DNA of 64,000 bases from Phocaeicola fibrisolvens. GTDB lineage: Bacteria; Bacteroidota; Bacteroidia; Bacteroidales; Bacteroidaceae. The stretch is taken from assembly GCF_025567125.1 (NCBI RefSeq), contig NZ_JAOQJI010000002.1, forward strand, positions 62,001 through 126,000, given 5' to 3'. Each line of letters begins with the position of its first letter. Positions within the stretch are counted from its first letter, which is position 1. Made by a program: the position numbers and the translations under genes. A model generated the notes under the pieces. It worked only from the letters and a program-made list of their open reading frames with translations. It was not told where the DNA came from and did not search any database. Shown piece by piece: positions 44,383 through 52,917 of the stretch.

Positions 44383-44625
44383 TTATTCCCTCCGTTCGAT
44401 TCCTTTCTGTCGGAACCGCTTTGGGATTTTATAGATGCGGTAAACGGTTGTCGGTACAGCTTCATACGGGAGGCTTTTCCTGCCAATTACTCTTTCTGAG
44501 GGAAGGAAGAATTTGCAGGAAATACATTTCAAGCCGCCGGATCAAGCGCGACGGCCGACCTTTGCATCTGATAAAACCAAACCGGGGCTGACAGGGAATG
44601 AAGCTGGGGAAACGCTATAAAAGGG
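44383..44625 (-). promoter_or_regulatory. Structured leader A of a repeated family
   Basis: This 243-bp stretch is clearly related to leader B at 46558-46800. Shared blocks include TTACTCTTTC, GGAAGGAAGAATTT, ATCAAGCGCG and TTTGC-TCTG-AAAACCAA, in the same order and spacing. Near the gene a stem pairs 44397-44403 with 44412-44418 (6 of 7 pairs). The rest of the gap to 44797 holds no supported gene. Confidence 0.6.
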
Positions 44626-44797
44626 AAGTTGAAAATGGTAAAAAAGAGAGGAAACGAAAGCTATGAATGGAGGAAGGGTGGGTGGTGACGGGTTCGTCAG
44701 AAAGTTAAAAGAGGTACTTGGGTCCTTTGTCCGGAGCATACAAAAATGAATAGAGGGCGGATTTCCCCCCCCCTATTCGTTATGACAACAACATTTG

Positions 44798-46525
44798 TCA
44801 GGCAGCTATTTCTTCCGTTTGCGGTTCGGTCTGTGCTTCCGCTTCGGGTTGCGGTTCATCGGGTTGTTCCGCTTCCTGCGTGGCTTGTTCCTGCAAAGCG
44901 GCTTTTTTTTCCTTAATGCGTTGGTGCCGCTTTTCGTACACTTCATTATATCCGTCTTGGATATTGGCAAGTTCTTCGGGCATATGCTTTTGGGCGAAGC
45001 CAAGCAACAGGGAGGCTGTGGCGTTGTTACCGAATGCGTCCTTGAAATTGGCAATCAGATAATCCCTGCGGATAACGGCTTTCTGCTTGGCGGTAAGGTT
45101 CTCGATGATGCGCATTTTGTCCTCGCTCGTAAGGTAGTAATAAGAACCTTTATCTTCAATTCCCACCTCATTGAAATGCTCTTTGCGGAGTGAGGAGAGC
45201 AGGAAGAAATACACCATTTTCTCCTCGTCCTGTCCAAATTTGCGCTCTGACATATCGACCTCTAAAATCCGCTTTTTGGTGTCTTCAACGGTCTTTTCGA
45301 GGGCAATCTCCTTGTTGCGTTTGTCCTGCTTTTCCAACTTCTCGATAGGTGAAAGCGGCATTTCGGTTGCTGTACCGTTTACGGTGGTAGCGGTATTTGC
45401 AACATAGCACAGTGTAATGTCGTTGCTCTCAATACGGAGATAGAGGGAGATTTCTCCTGCTTCGCTTCGGGTGCGGATTGCTTCGCATTTTTCGGTGTAA
45501 CCGTTCAATTCCTGCCCGTAATCCTTTTCTGCATCCTCGTATTCCTCGGTGGTATCATAATCCTCTTTTTGAGGTGCTTGGGGGCTTTCGGGGTATTTCG
45601 TTGCATAGGTTTTAAGGCTTTCCACTTCGTAGCCCATAGCGGTAAGTCGGTCGATGACAGCTTCATTGTAATTGTAGCTTTCGTGGCAGAGGGGAACGGC
45701 AGGGTGCTGTTCCATGAGCCGCATAGCCTTTTCGGTAAGGTGCGATGTGTTCATTTCCACCAAGCAAGCGCGGTTGGCGCAATTTCCGCAACCACCCTCA
45801 CAGAACAACATCATATTATTGGTATTGTGAGGGCATGAAAGACAAAGGGTTTTGTCGAATGAATAGCGATTGAGGTCTGCGGTGTATTGCCGTTCGATGC
45901 TTTGTGCCACCTCGGAAGCTTTCATGCCTCGCCAACTATTGTACTGCACCCCCTCTTTCAGATGTTGGTCGTACACCTCACGCTGTATCTCTTCCCCATA
46001 ACGGCAGATTTCACTTGCCACGCTGATTGTGATTTCGTCCTGCTCCAACAGCAAAGCGATTTCGGGTATCAAGGAAACGAATTTAAGTCGTGTACGGATA
46101 TATGCCTCCGTCTTGCCGAACTGCACGGTCAAGGACTGTACATCGTGGCGACCGCTGTCTATGAGCTTTTGGTAGGCGTTGGCTTCCTCAATCGGGGTCA
46201 CATCCTTACGCTGCAGGTTCTCGGTAATCGCCATTTCCTCGGCTGTCTCGTCTGAAATTTCCATGACGATAGCCGGAATTTCCGCCAATTCAGCCATGAG
46301 GGAAGCACGGTATCTGCGTTCTCCGAATACAATCTCGAAACGGTTGTCCGCAATAGGGCGCACACCGATAGGCTGAAGCACTCCCTGCTGACGGATGCTC
46401 TCGGCAAGTTCCGCAAGGCTTGTCTCGTCAAAGTTCTTACGTGGGTTGTAGTTACTCGGCTGAATGTCTGCCAATGCTACCGATGTGATGTTCTTCTCTA
46501 CTGCTTGAACTGCTGTTGTTGCCAT
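44798..46525 (-). CDS. ParB/RepB/Spo0J family partition protein
   Basis: A 575-residue protein. The N-terminal ParB domain (ITSVALADIQPSNYNPRKNF, then VFGERRYRASLMAEL, the CTPase box) and helix-turn-helix (ENLQRKDVTPIEEANAYQKL) are followed by a Cys-rich zinc-binding-like segment (CLSCPHNTNNMMLFCEGGCG). A long acidic coiled coil and a Gln/Glu/Pro-rich tail complete it. This is larger than chromosomal ParB and typical of Bacteroidales mobile elements. With the ParA at 47.2 kb it may segregate the excised circle. Its start is preceded by leader B. Confidence 0.88.
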   Translation of the reverse strand: MATTAVQAVEKNITSVALADIQPSNYNPRKNFDETSLAELAESIRQQGVLQPIGVRPIADNRFEIVFGERRYRASLMAELAEIPAIVMEISDETAEEMAITENLQRKDVTPIEEANAYQKLIDSGRHDVQSLTVQFGKTEAYIRTRLKFVSLIPEIALLLEQDEITISVASEICRYGEEIQREVYDQHLKEGVQYNSWRGMKASEVAQSIERQYTADLNRYSFDKTLCLSCPHNTNNMMLFCEGGCGNCANRACLVEMNTSHLTEKAMRLMEQHPAVPLCHESYNYNEAVIDRLTAMGYEVESLKTYATKYPESPQAPQKEDYDTTEEYEDAEKDYGQELNGYTEKCEAIRTRSEAGEISLYLRIESNDITLCYVANTATTVNGTATEMPLSPIEKLEKQDKRNKEIALEKTVEDTKKRILEVDMSERKFGQDEEKMVYFFLLSSLRKEHFNEVGIEDKGSYYYLTSEDKMRIIENLTAKQKAVIRRDYLIANFKDAFGNNATASLLLGFAQKHMPEELANIQDGYNEVYEKRHQRIKEKKAALQEQATQEAEQPDEPQPEAEAQTEPQTEEIAA

Positions 46526-46557
46526 AATCATAAAATTTAATTGGTTGATATTTGATT

Positions 46558-46800
46558 TTTTTATTTTCCCTTTTTTCGGTTCTTTTCTCTGCCTGAACCG
46601 CTTGGGATTTACAGATGCTTCAAGGGACTGACGAACAAGCTATTTTCAACGCTTTTTCCGGAAAATTACTCTTTCGCAGGAAGGAAGAATTTTACGAGAA
46701 ATGCACTTCAAAGCGGTGAAATCAAGCGCGGCAGTCCAAATTTGCGTCTGGAAAACCAACCGGCGATGGCAGGAACGAGGCCGGACAAGCGGCAAGTGGA
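46558..46800 (-). promoter_or_regulatory. Structured leader B of a repeated family (ahead of parB)
   Basis: Partner of leader A with about two thirds identical positions by eye. The gene-proximal stem CGGTTC (46577-46582)/GAACCG (46595-46600) is perfect and lies 52 nt from the ATG. The remaining gap to 46962 (for example AT-rich sequence near 46800-46830) contains no supported ORF. Confidence 0.6.
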
Positions 46801-46962
46801 ATAAATAAAAAAGTAATACAACCATGCGGTTATAAGAGGTAATAGAACAGGAGAACACCCAGGAGGGTATAAACAGGAAAAACGCTACCTTGTGGACGTG
46901 CCCATAAGATAGCGGTATGCTATAAAAGGTATATCGGATGGGGACTACAACCGCCGTACCGG

Positions 46963-47217
46963 TTATTTCTCGTGCTTTTCCAAATACTCTTTCATCGCCT
47001 CGTTCACGATGTCCCGTAGAGACATATTCTTTTCGATGGCGAGGTACTTCATCCGGGTATGAATACTTTTGTTTATGACAAAGTTGCAATGTACAGCAGG
47101 CTCTTTTTCCGTTTTGACCGGTGCAGGTTCTTTCTTTTGCGTGGACTTCCCGGTGGATGACAGCAAGCCGTCCAGTCCGCTTCTCATGCCGTTTTTCAAT
47201 GAATCACTTTTGCCCAT
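46963..47217 (-). CDS. Ribbon-helix-helix protein next to parA
   Basis: An 84-residue protein: flexible, Lys/Ser-rich N-terminus (MGKSDSLKNGMRSGLDGLLS) and a C-terminal ribbon-helix-helix fold (VHCNFVINKSIHTRMKYLAI then SLRDIVNEAMKEYLEKHEK). Small RHH proteins directly downstream of ParA usually bind the centromere and repress the operon. It starts 7 nt after the parA stop. Confidence 0.75.
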   Translation of the reverse strand: MGKSDSLKNGMRSGLDGLLSSTGKSTQKKEPAPVKTEKEPAVHCNFVINKSIHTRMKYLAIEKNMSLRDIVNEAMKEYLEKHEK

Positions 47218-47224
47218 ATCGTTT

Positions 47225-47980
47225 TTATTTTAATTTCAACACTTCTTTTGCTAACTCCATGTAGTCCTTTGCCCCGTTGCTGTTCTTGTTATACTCAAAG
47301 ATATTCATGCCTTTTATCGGAGCTTCGGCCAATGATACATTGTCCCGGATGACGGTCTTGAATACCTTGTCGCAGAACGATTCGCTGATTAGTTCCGCCA
47401 CACTTTTGTTGAGCGTCTTGCGCTTGTCAAACTGGGTGATGACAATGCCGCCGATATTTAGGTTTGGGTTCAAACGTTCCTTGACAATCCCGACCACATT
47501 TGTAATCTTTGCCATTCCGCGCATGGCGAGGAACTGCGCCTGTACCGGGATAATCAGGAAATCCGCCGATGTGAGGGCGTTCAGTGTCAGCAAACCCAGC
47601 GAGGGCGGACAGTCAATCAGGATATAGTCGAATTTACGGGTTTCAAGCAATTTTGCAATCAGCCCTTTTAGTATTAATTCCCGCCCCGGCTCGTTGATAA
47701 GCTCGGATTCTGTCGCCGACAAATCGAGGCAGGACGGTACAACGGAAAGACCGTTTTCCAACTCGAATACCGGTAAGGTATATTCGCCTTTCATCGCTCC
47801 GTACACCGTCCGTTCCTCTTCGATGGAGAGACCGCAGGATTCCGTGAGGTTTGCCTGACCGTCCATGTCGATGAGCAGTACACGCTTTTTCTTCTGCTGC
47901 AATGCGGCAGCAAGATTGATGGTGGTAGTTGTCTTTCCGACACCGCCCTTGTGGTTCAAAACTGCGATTATTTTTGTCAT
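47225..47980 (-). CDS. parA: ParA family partition ATPase
   Basis: A 251-residue Soj/ParA-type ATPase: Walker A KGGVGKTT (residues 11-18), switch I LLIDMDGQANLTES and Walker B FDYILIDCPPSLG. No N-terminal HTH, so it is a short (type Ib-like) ParA that needs a separate DNA-binding partner, consistent with the adjacent RHH gene. A TAnnTTTG promoter box and an AT-rich palindrome array lie just upstream. Confidence 0.92.
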   Translation of the reverse strand: MTKIIAVLNHKGGVGKTTTTINLAAALQQKKKRVLLIDMDGQANLTESCGLSIEEERTVYGAMKGEYTLPVFELENGLSVVPSCLDLSATESELINEPGRELILKGLIAKLLETRKFDYILIDCPPSLGLLTLNALTSADFLIIPVQAQFLAMRGMAKITNVVGIVKERLNPNLNIGGIVITQFDKRKTLNKSVAELISESFCDKVFKTVIRDNVSLAEAPIKGMNIFEYNKNSNGAKDYMELAKEVLKLK

Positions 47981-48004
47981 AATTTCGTGTCTTTATATCT
48001 GATA

Positions 48005-48200
48005 CAAAGATAATACTATTTTTAGTATTTACTATTATTAGTGTATACTATTTTACTACTTTTGTATATTTTAGTATTATAGCATCTACTACTATACTAA
48101 AATACTGATTGACTAAATGTAGTGCATTCTATCATTTCTGATGGGATATTTCCTAATATCCTACTTTACTAACCTTAGTATATACTACATTTAGTATTTG
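48005..48200 (-). promoter_or_regulatory. parA promoter and TAGTAT/ATACTA half-site array (candidate centromere or origin)
   Basis: The minus-strand -7 box TATCTTTG lies at 48005-48012. Next to it is AATACTA-TTTT-TAGTATT (48012-48029). Further half-sites occur at 48044-48050, 48071-48077, 48094-48100, a 12-bp palindrome TAGTATATACTA (48176-48187) and 48191-48198. That is about eight half-sites in less than 200 bp of very AT-rich, gene-free sequence. Binding by the RHH protein, or use as iterons, is inferred. Confidence 0.6.
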
Positions 48201-48260
48201 TTGTATAACAGCAAAATAAGCTCATTTTGGAATTAGTCTTATAAATCATCATCATGCGCA

Positions 48261-48623
48261 TTAGATAAATTCTGTCTCAAGTGCTTCCAACAAGTCGTGT
48301 ATTTGTTTTTCCGCTTCCTCCATATCCGATACAATGTCCTTGATGTGGTAAGGTGCGCCATTTTTACCGTGCCCATCATTTCCAATCCATAGATAGGCTT
48401 CGTAATCCGGGTCAAAACCCTCGAAATATTGTTCCATGTCAGCAATGAGGGTATCAATGTCCTCACATTTCATTTCGGCACTGAAATTAAAATCCTGCCC
48501 ATAGTTGGTATAGCGTTGGAAGTCGAACTGAATATTTGATTTATTTTTGTCATCCACACTTATACTCCAGCCTTTGCTTTGGGATATTTCCGTTACTTTT
48601 TGTATCTTTTCTTGAGCGGTCAT
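48261..48623 (-). CDS. Hypothetical protein
   Basis: A 120-residue acidic protein starting MTAQEKIQKVTEISQSKGWS, with FDFQRYTNYGQDFNFSAEMK and an end of helical Glu-rich sequence. No signal peptide or motif; family not recognised. An in-frame upstream codon at 48653 could add 10 residues. It follows the next gene within 10 nt. Confidence 0.65.
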   Translation of the reverse strand: MTAQEKIQKVTEISQSKGWSISVDDKNKSNIQFDFQRYTNYGQDFNFSAEMKCEDIDTLIADMEQYFEGFDPDYEAYLWIGNDGHGKNGAPYHIKDIVSDMEEAEKQIHDLLEALETEFI

Positions 48624-48633
48624 AGTTTTGAGT

Positions 48634-48975
48634 TTATAGTGGGGAGACTTCACACCGTCCTACCGATTGCTTTAATCCGTTATTTGAAAGTAATACTCCT
48701 GCAGCTCGTCTGGCCATTCGGCGGTCATAGAGCGTGGCTTTCTGGTTGTCCCGCTCGTGCCATTGCCAAATTTTGTGATTAAGTACAAGGCACAGCTCTG
48801 TCCAATGCTTGTAGTTATCTTTCCATTCTGCCTTAACCTTTCTGTATGTGTCAGCTATGGCTTCATTCCCGAACTTGTCTGCCATAGAGAAGTCCTGCCA
48901 AAAGGTTGTCATCGGGTCATAGCCAGTAATTTCCGCTATATTCCACTTGGGAATTACTATTTTTAATATTTCCAT
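48634..48975 (-). CDS. Hypothetical protein behind leader C
   Basis: A 113-residue protein starting MEILKIVIPKWNIAEITGYD. It contains FWQDFSMADKFGNEAIADTY, VKAEWKDNYKHWTELCLVLN and YDRRMARRAAGVLLSNNGLK. The pattern resembles small DUF proteins common in Bacteroidales ICEs, but I cannot name it. Its start is 55 nt from the hairpin of leader C. Confidence 0.65.
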   Translation of the reverse strand: MEILKIVIPKWNIAEITGYDPMTTFWQDFSMADKFGNEAIADTYRKVKAEWKDNYKHWTELCLVLNHKIWQWHERDNQKATLYDRRMARRAAGVLLSNNGLKQSVGRCEVSPL

Positions 48976-49010
48976 ACTTATTATTGTTTTTGTAATACTC
49001 ATGAATCAAG

Positions 49011-49215
49011 ATTACTATTTCCCTTTGTTCGGTCTGTTTGCGACCGCCGGGAAGATTTTTCTGCTTTCAGAAGGTGGCGGGGAACAATCGGACAAGGCTG
49101 ATCCGGAAAAATACGCTCGACAGCGGAGAGGAAGATTTTTACGTGTCATTTGCGGCAGTATGCCGGCATTGGCAGGATTGGAGCCGCCGGTTACCTTTGC
49201 GGAAAATTCTGTTCC
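49011..49215 (-). promoter_or_regulatory. Structured leader C of a repeated family
   Basis: It shares with leader B the start TTTCCCTTT-TTCGGT, CCGGAAAA-TAC-CT, GGAAGA-TTTTACG and TTTGCG followed by GGAAAA, in the same order. The gene-proximal stem CGGTC (49030-49034)/GACCG (49042-49046) is perfect but differs in sequence from the stems of A, B and D. Confidence 0.5.
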
Positions 49216-49575
49216 GTAGGTCGCACGGCAGCGGACTTGGGTTTAATGGGAATCCGTTAGAAAAGGAAAGATTTATGAATAAAAGAGTGAGGCGGCCAGC
49301 CGGGACGGACTTTCCGATGGACTGTCTTGGGACTACAGAGGGCAGGATTTATCCCGCCCCCTGTAATGCCAAGTCTGTCCGTGTCCGTCCTTTTGCAAAA
49401 AGGGGCTTCACGCACTTTATGTAACGTGTTACACAAAATGCGTGAGGCTGCTTGAAGCAAACTGGCCGCAGGATGTAAGGCTATATGAGGGAGAAAGGAA
49501 TTTTATAAAAGGCCGTTGGTCGATCGGAACAACAAACCGTACCGAGACTTTGCCCGATACGGTCTTGCATATAAC
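49216..49575. other. Gene-free gap with a 40-bp imperfect palindrome
   Basis: No ORF is supported over 360 bp. The notable element is 49407-49446, where TTCACGCACTTTATGTAAC faces GTTACACAAAATGCGTGAG (16 of 19 pairs around GT). Two further pairs extend outward. It has no T-run and is tail-side of the 49576 gene. It could be a protein-binding site, an oriT/origin component or a decayed terminator. Confidence 0.45.
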
Positions 49576-50208
49576 TCAGTCTATGTCATAGCCTATCATG
49601 TATTCATCGTTGATAAGCAGATAATAGTAGCCGTTGCCACAATTCCTGTATTCTTTGCTGAATCCAGCCGCCATATCTCCATTTTCGCGTGGCTCACACC
49701 ATAACGTACCGTCATAGCCACAAAAGTCGAAGCGTCCGGTGGAAAACTTTTCGCCTTGCTTCAGTGCCGTTCTGAAACGAGCCATATCCCAACTGCTGCA
49801 ATACTTCTCGATGGTGGCAAGTCCGATACACTTGCCGTCGATGCGTGTGCCGGTCGTGATGCGGTTCTCGTAGAGGGATTTATCCAAATCGGCATTAGCG
49901 ATTTTGCGAAGCCAATCATTCGTATGCGTGGCAAGTCGGGCAAGTTTCTGGTATTTCAAGACCTGTTTCTTTCCTATGTCCGCTGCATCTTCGGGAGAGG
50001 ATGACGGATAGTATATCTTCTCAATGCTTGCCCAATCCGTGAAGATGTACCCGCTTTTTCGTTTTCTTGGCGCAATAATGCCGATGACGTTTTCATTGCG
50101 GTTGATGAATAATCGCCTACGTTGTCCTGCAATCCTTACATATAAAGAGGTGGAATTCTGCTCGTTTCGGAGATAGGCTTCTGCCGGATGAATAGTTGTT
50201 GTTTCCAT
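49576..50208 (-). CDS. Hypothetical protein
   Basis: A 210-residue soluble protein starting METTTIHPAEAYLRNEQNST, with SLYVRIAGQRRRLFINRNEN, DIGKKQVLKYQKLARLATHT and FDFCGYDGTLWCEPRENGDM. No family recognised. Base composition resembles the neighbouring leftward genes. Confidence 0.65.
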   Translation of the reverse strand: METTTIHPAEAYLRNEQNSTSLYVRIAGQRRRLFINRNENVIGIIAPRKRKSGYIFTDWASIEKIYYPSSSPEDAADIGKKQVLKYQKLARLATHTNDWLRKIANADLDKSLYENRITTGTRIDGKCIGLATIEKYCSSWDMARFRTALKQGEKFSTGRFDFCGYDGTLWCEPRENGDMAAGFSKEYRNCGNGYYYLLINDEYMIGYDID

Positions 50209-50255
50209 ATTTGTATAAATTTTGATTTTTGCTGTTCCTATTTTGGTTTACCTGT

Positions 50256-50480
50256 TCAAAGTTCCGGGATTGTGCCGTTCTTATATAGAACACCGTCCCG
50301 ATAATGGGACACGATGCCCGGCTTAAGTCCCATTTCCTCAAAGGCTATATGCCTGATATAGTCCTTGTATTCTTTGCCAATGAAATTCTTTCCACAAAGG
50401 TTGTTGAAAATCATAGGGACGGAAAAACCGTCTTCGCTCGATAATATCACTTTGTCGTCTTGTCTAATTTCTTCTACCAT
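50256..50480 (-). CDS. Hypothetical small protein behind leader D
   Basis: A 74-residue protein (MVEEIRQDDKVILSSEDGFS) with VPMIFNNLCGKNFIGKEYKD and a C-terminal YRDGVLYKNGTIPEL. No family recognised. It is the most upstream gene of the leftward cluster. Confidence 0.6.
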   Translation of the reverse strand: MVEEIRQDDKVILSSEDGFSVPMIFNNLCGKNFIGKEYKDYIRHIAFEEMGLKPGIVSHYRDGVLYKNGTIPEL

Positions 50481-50516
50481 ACTTGTTTACTTTTAATTGG
50501 TTGAACTATCATGCTG

Positions 50517-50560
50517 ATTTTTCTTTTTCCCTGCTTTCGTTTGCCGTGCAGGTTTGTTTT
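50517..50560 (-). promoter_or_regulatory. Leader D, weak member of the repeated leader family
   Basis: Only the gene-proximal part is convincing: TTTTTCCC followed by a perfect stem CCTGC (50530-50534)/GCAGG (50548-50552), 50 nt upstream of the ATG as in A-C. The rest of the gap to 50809 holds no gene and only scattered similarity to the other leaders. Confidence 0.4.
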
Positions 50561-50809
50561 CAGCTTTTTGAGGCAGCCAGAGGATGAAGCTGTGGCATCA
50601 TAAGCCAAACCCGGATAGAAAACCGACCGTGTAACAGTCTGTTTTCGTCATCCGAATGCAATGCGGCTTGGCGATTATGCGCTTCGTCCTACATTCGCCG
50701 ACGAAAAGAGTAAAGAATGACCTGCCGGTAAAAGCAAGGATTTTGTAAAAAAGAAGAGTCGTATATGATAGAAAAAACGGCTTGGGATGTGAGAAAATAC
50801 CCTGAAAAA

Positions 50810-50840
50810 TTTGCGGTGTATCGTATTTTATGTAATTTTG
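50810..50840 (+). promoter_or_regulatory. Bacteroidales promoter for the DUF4143 ATPase
   Basis: TTTG (50810-50813), a 19-nt spacer and TAATTTTG (50833-50840) match the consensus fully. The predicted start near 50847 gives a leader of about 23 nt. Confidence 0.7.
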
Positions 50841-50869
50841 CAGTTGTATTTCAAAATTGCATAAACAGT

Positions 50870-52039
50870 ATGGAGGCAAAATATATCCACAGGGAGCTAT
50901 CCGCCGTGATAGAAGAGGCTTACCGCTATTTTTCAGTCATTACGGTAACAGGACCGCGCCAGTCCGGAAAGACGACGCTGCTCCGCAACTTGTTCTCATA
51001 CCTACCGTATTACTCGTTGGAAAATCTTGATGTCCGGAGTTTCGCCGAAAACGACCCGGTCGCTTTTCTGAACCAGCACACGGAGGGCATGATTCTTGAC
51101 GAGGTACACAACGCTCCGAACCTGCTGTCGTATATTCAGGGTATGGTGGACAATGATGCCGACCGGCGGTTTATCCTTTCGGGCAGTTCGCAGTTTGCCA
51201 TGCTGAAAAAGGTTACACAGTCTTTGGCAGGACGTACCGCCGTTTTCGAGTTGCTCCCCCTGTCATACTCCGAAATACGGGAGCAGATCACCGATACGCC
51301 TCTTGACAACCTGCTGTTTAACGGGTTTTACCCTGCCATTTATTCGGGCCGTAACATACCCAAATTTCTTTATCCGGCGTACATGAAAACCTATCTGGAC
51401 AAGGACGTGCGCGACCTGCTACAAATCAAGGACATGATGCAGTTCCACACATTCATCAGGCTTTGCGCCGGACGTATCGGATCGCTGTTCAAAGCCTCTG
51501 AACTGGCCAACGAAATCGGTGTCAGTTCACATACCGTTACGGCATGGCTGTCCGTCTTACAGGCATCTTATATTGTTTTCCTGCTACCTCCCTATTTCGA
51601 GAACACACGCAAACGGCTGACTAAAACTCCCAAGCTCTATTTTACGGATACAGGGCTTGCCTGTCACCTGCTCGGCATCGAATCGCCGGAACAGCTTGCA
51701 CGGGACAAGATGCGTGGGGCGTTGTTCGAGAACTTCATCGTAACGGAAGCCTTGAAGCGGCGGTATAACCAAGGCAAGGAAAGCAACCTCTATTTTTACA
51801 GGGATTCGAACCAGAACGAGGTCGATTTGCTGTTGAAAAAACATTCGGGGCTATACGGTATTGAAATCAAGTCGGCGATGACCTACCATGCGGACTTCGA
51901 GAAGGCGTTGAAACAAATGGACGGCTGGGTCAAAGAAACCATACTGGGTAAGGCGGTGGCCTATGCGGGTACACTCGAAAATACTGCTGGAGAAATCAAA
52001 CTTCTGAATTACAGTCACCTGGATGAGGTGTTGGCTTAA
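50870..52039 (+). CDS. AAA family ATPase with DUF4143
   Basis: A 389-residue protein: Walker A GPRQSGKT (28-35), Walker B-like MILDEVHNAPNL and sensor segment RFILSGSSQFAML. A winged-helix/DUF4143 C-terminal half follows (FIRLCAGRIGSLFKASELAN, FYRDSNQNEVDLLLKKHSGL). The E-V-D...EIKS pattern at the end is nuclease-like. The family is widespread and poorly understood. The gene is monocistronic, with its own promoter. The ATG at 50870 is preferred because the longer frame crosses the promoter. Confidence 0.88.
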   Translation: MEAKYIHRELSAVIEEAYRYFSVITVTGPRQSGKTTLLRNLFSYLPYYSLENLDVRSFAENDPVAFLNQHTEGMILDEVHNAPNLLSYIQGMVDNDADRRFILSGSSQFAMLKKVTQSLAGRTAVFELLPLSYSEIREQITDTPLDNLLFNGFYPAIYSGRNIPKFLYPAYMKTYLDKDVRDLLQIKDMMQFHTFIRLCAGRIGSLFKASELANEIGVSSHTVTAWLSVLQASYIVFLLPPYFENTRKRLTKTPKLYFTDTGLACHLLGIESPEQLARDKMRGALFENFIVTEALKRRYNQGKESNLYFYRDSNQNEVDLLLKKHSGLYGIEIKSAMTYHADFEKALKQMDGWVKETILGKAVAYAGTLENTAGEIKLLNYSHLDEVLA

Positions 52040-52044
52040 CAGCC

Positions 52045-52698
52045 CTATAACAGTCCAGCTAATGCCGACACACACTCCTGCTGCATGGATTTGATGTAAT
52101 CGAAGAGAACCGAGGGATTGATATTCTTGCCATTTAGCTTGCAGGTGACGTGCAAGTGCTCGCCTGTACTTCGTCCGGTCGAGCCGGTAATACCGACGGC
52201 ATCGCGGGGACGGACTACCGTACCCTTGGCGGCCAGCACCCGTGAAAGGTGGCAATAGCTGACGGTGTAATTTCCGTGCCGCAGTGTCACATACTTGCCG
52301 GACGTCTTGTCTTGTCCCACTTTGACGACCACCCCCTCCATCATGGCCAATACCTGCTCGCCCCGTGCGTGCAGGTCGATACCCCCGTGAAACTTCCTCT
52401 TCCCGGTAAACGGGTCTTTCCGGTAGCCGTATGGCGATGTAATTCTGATGCGCTGCAATGGATAAGACACACTGAGATAACGGTCAATCCACAACTTCTT
52501 ACTTTCATCGGCAGGTTTTGTCGAAGTCTCCTGTGCAGGAGCCATGCTTTCGGGTGTCGGCTCCGGCTTTTTCATACCCTCCTGCAAGGCTTCTACCTTG
52601 TATCTTTCTGGTGTCTTGGCAATCGTGTTGAACTGCGCCTGAACGGGCATCGTGCAGAATGAAATACCCGATATTGCTATCAGTAGAATTTTTCTCAT
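52045..52698 (-). CDS. Secreted M23 (LytM) peptidoglycan endopeptidase
   Basis: A 217-residue protein with signal peptide (MRKILLIAISGISFCTMPVQ) and a C-terminal M23 domain with all zinc ligands: His104 and Asp108 (HGGIDLH) and His183 of HLH, with His150 in YCHLS. It can hydrolyse cross-links to open the wall for the mating channel. It is encoded on the strand opposite to the second operon. A degenerate M23-like protein is encoded at 59.5 kb. Confidence 0.9.
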   Translation of the reverse strand: MRKILLIAISGISFCTMPVQAQFNTIAKTPERYKVEALQEGMKKPEPTPESMAPAQETSTKPADESKKLWIDRYLSVSYPLQRIRITSPYGYRKDPFTGKRKFHGGIDLHARGEQVLAMMEGVVVKVGQDKTSGKYVTLRHGNYTVSYCHLSRVLAAKGTVVRPRDAVGITGSTGRSTGEHLHVTCKLNGKNINPSVLFDYIKSMQQECVSALAGLL

Positions 52699-52702
52699 TC
52701 GG

Positions 52703-52710
52703 CAAAGTTA
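52703..52710 (-). promoter_or_regulatory. -7 promoter box for the M23 peptidase gene
   Basis: The minus strand reads TAACTTTG, matching TAnnTTTG, immediately upstream of the ATG. A TTTG lies 24 nt further upstream. Confidence 0.5.
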
Positions 52711-52854
52711 TAACGGGAATTTTCATGTCGGAAACAAACTACCGTCATTTCTTGTATTGGTTTGATATTTTGCGTCTATTAGTACGATTTTGATTAGATA
52801 ATTGTACTAATGAAGATAAAAACAGCATATTACAACCATTTATATAGCTGTATT

Positions 52855-52887
52855 TTTGTCCGTCATAATAAGATGTCTCTATCTTTG
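52855..52887 (+). promoter_or_regulatory. Promoter of the second rightward operon of element 2
   Basis: TTTG (52855-52858), a 21-nt spacer and TATCTTTG (52880-52887) match the Bacteroidales consensus. The ATG follows at 52918. An inverted repeat TTAGTAC/GTACTAA (about 52778-52810) lies upstream between the divergent genes and could be an operator. Confidence 0.7.
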
Positions 52888-52917
52888 TATAGTACAATTT
52901 TATAATATGAATATAGT

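Noticed and set aside
46571..47089. Minus-strand ORF of 147 codons across leader B and the RHH gene.
   Set aside because: It overlaps the well-supported RHH gene in another frame and covers the structured leader; no motif.
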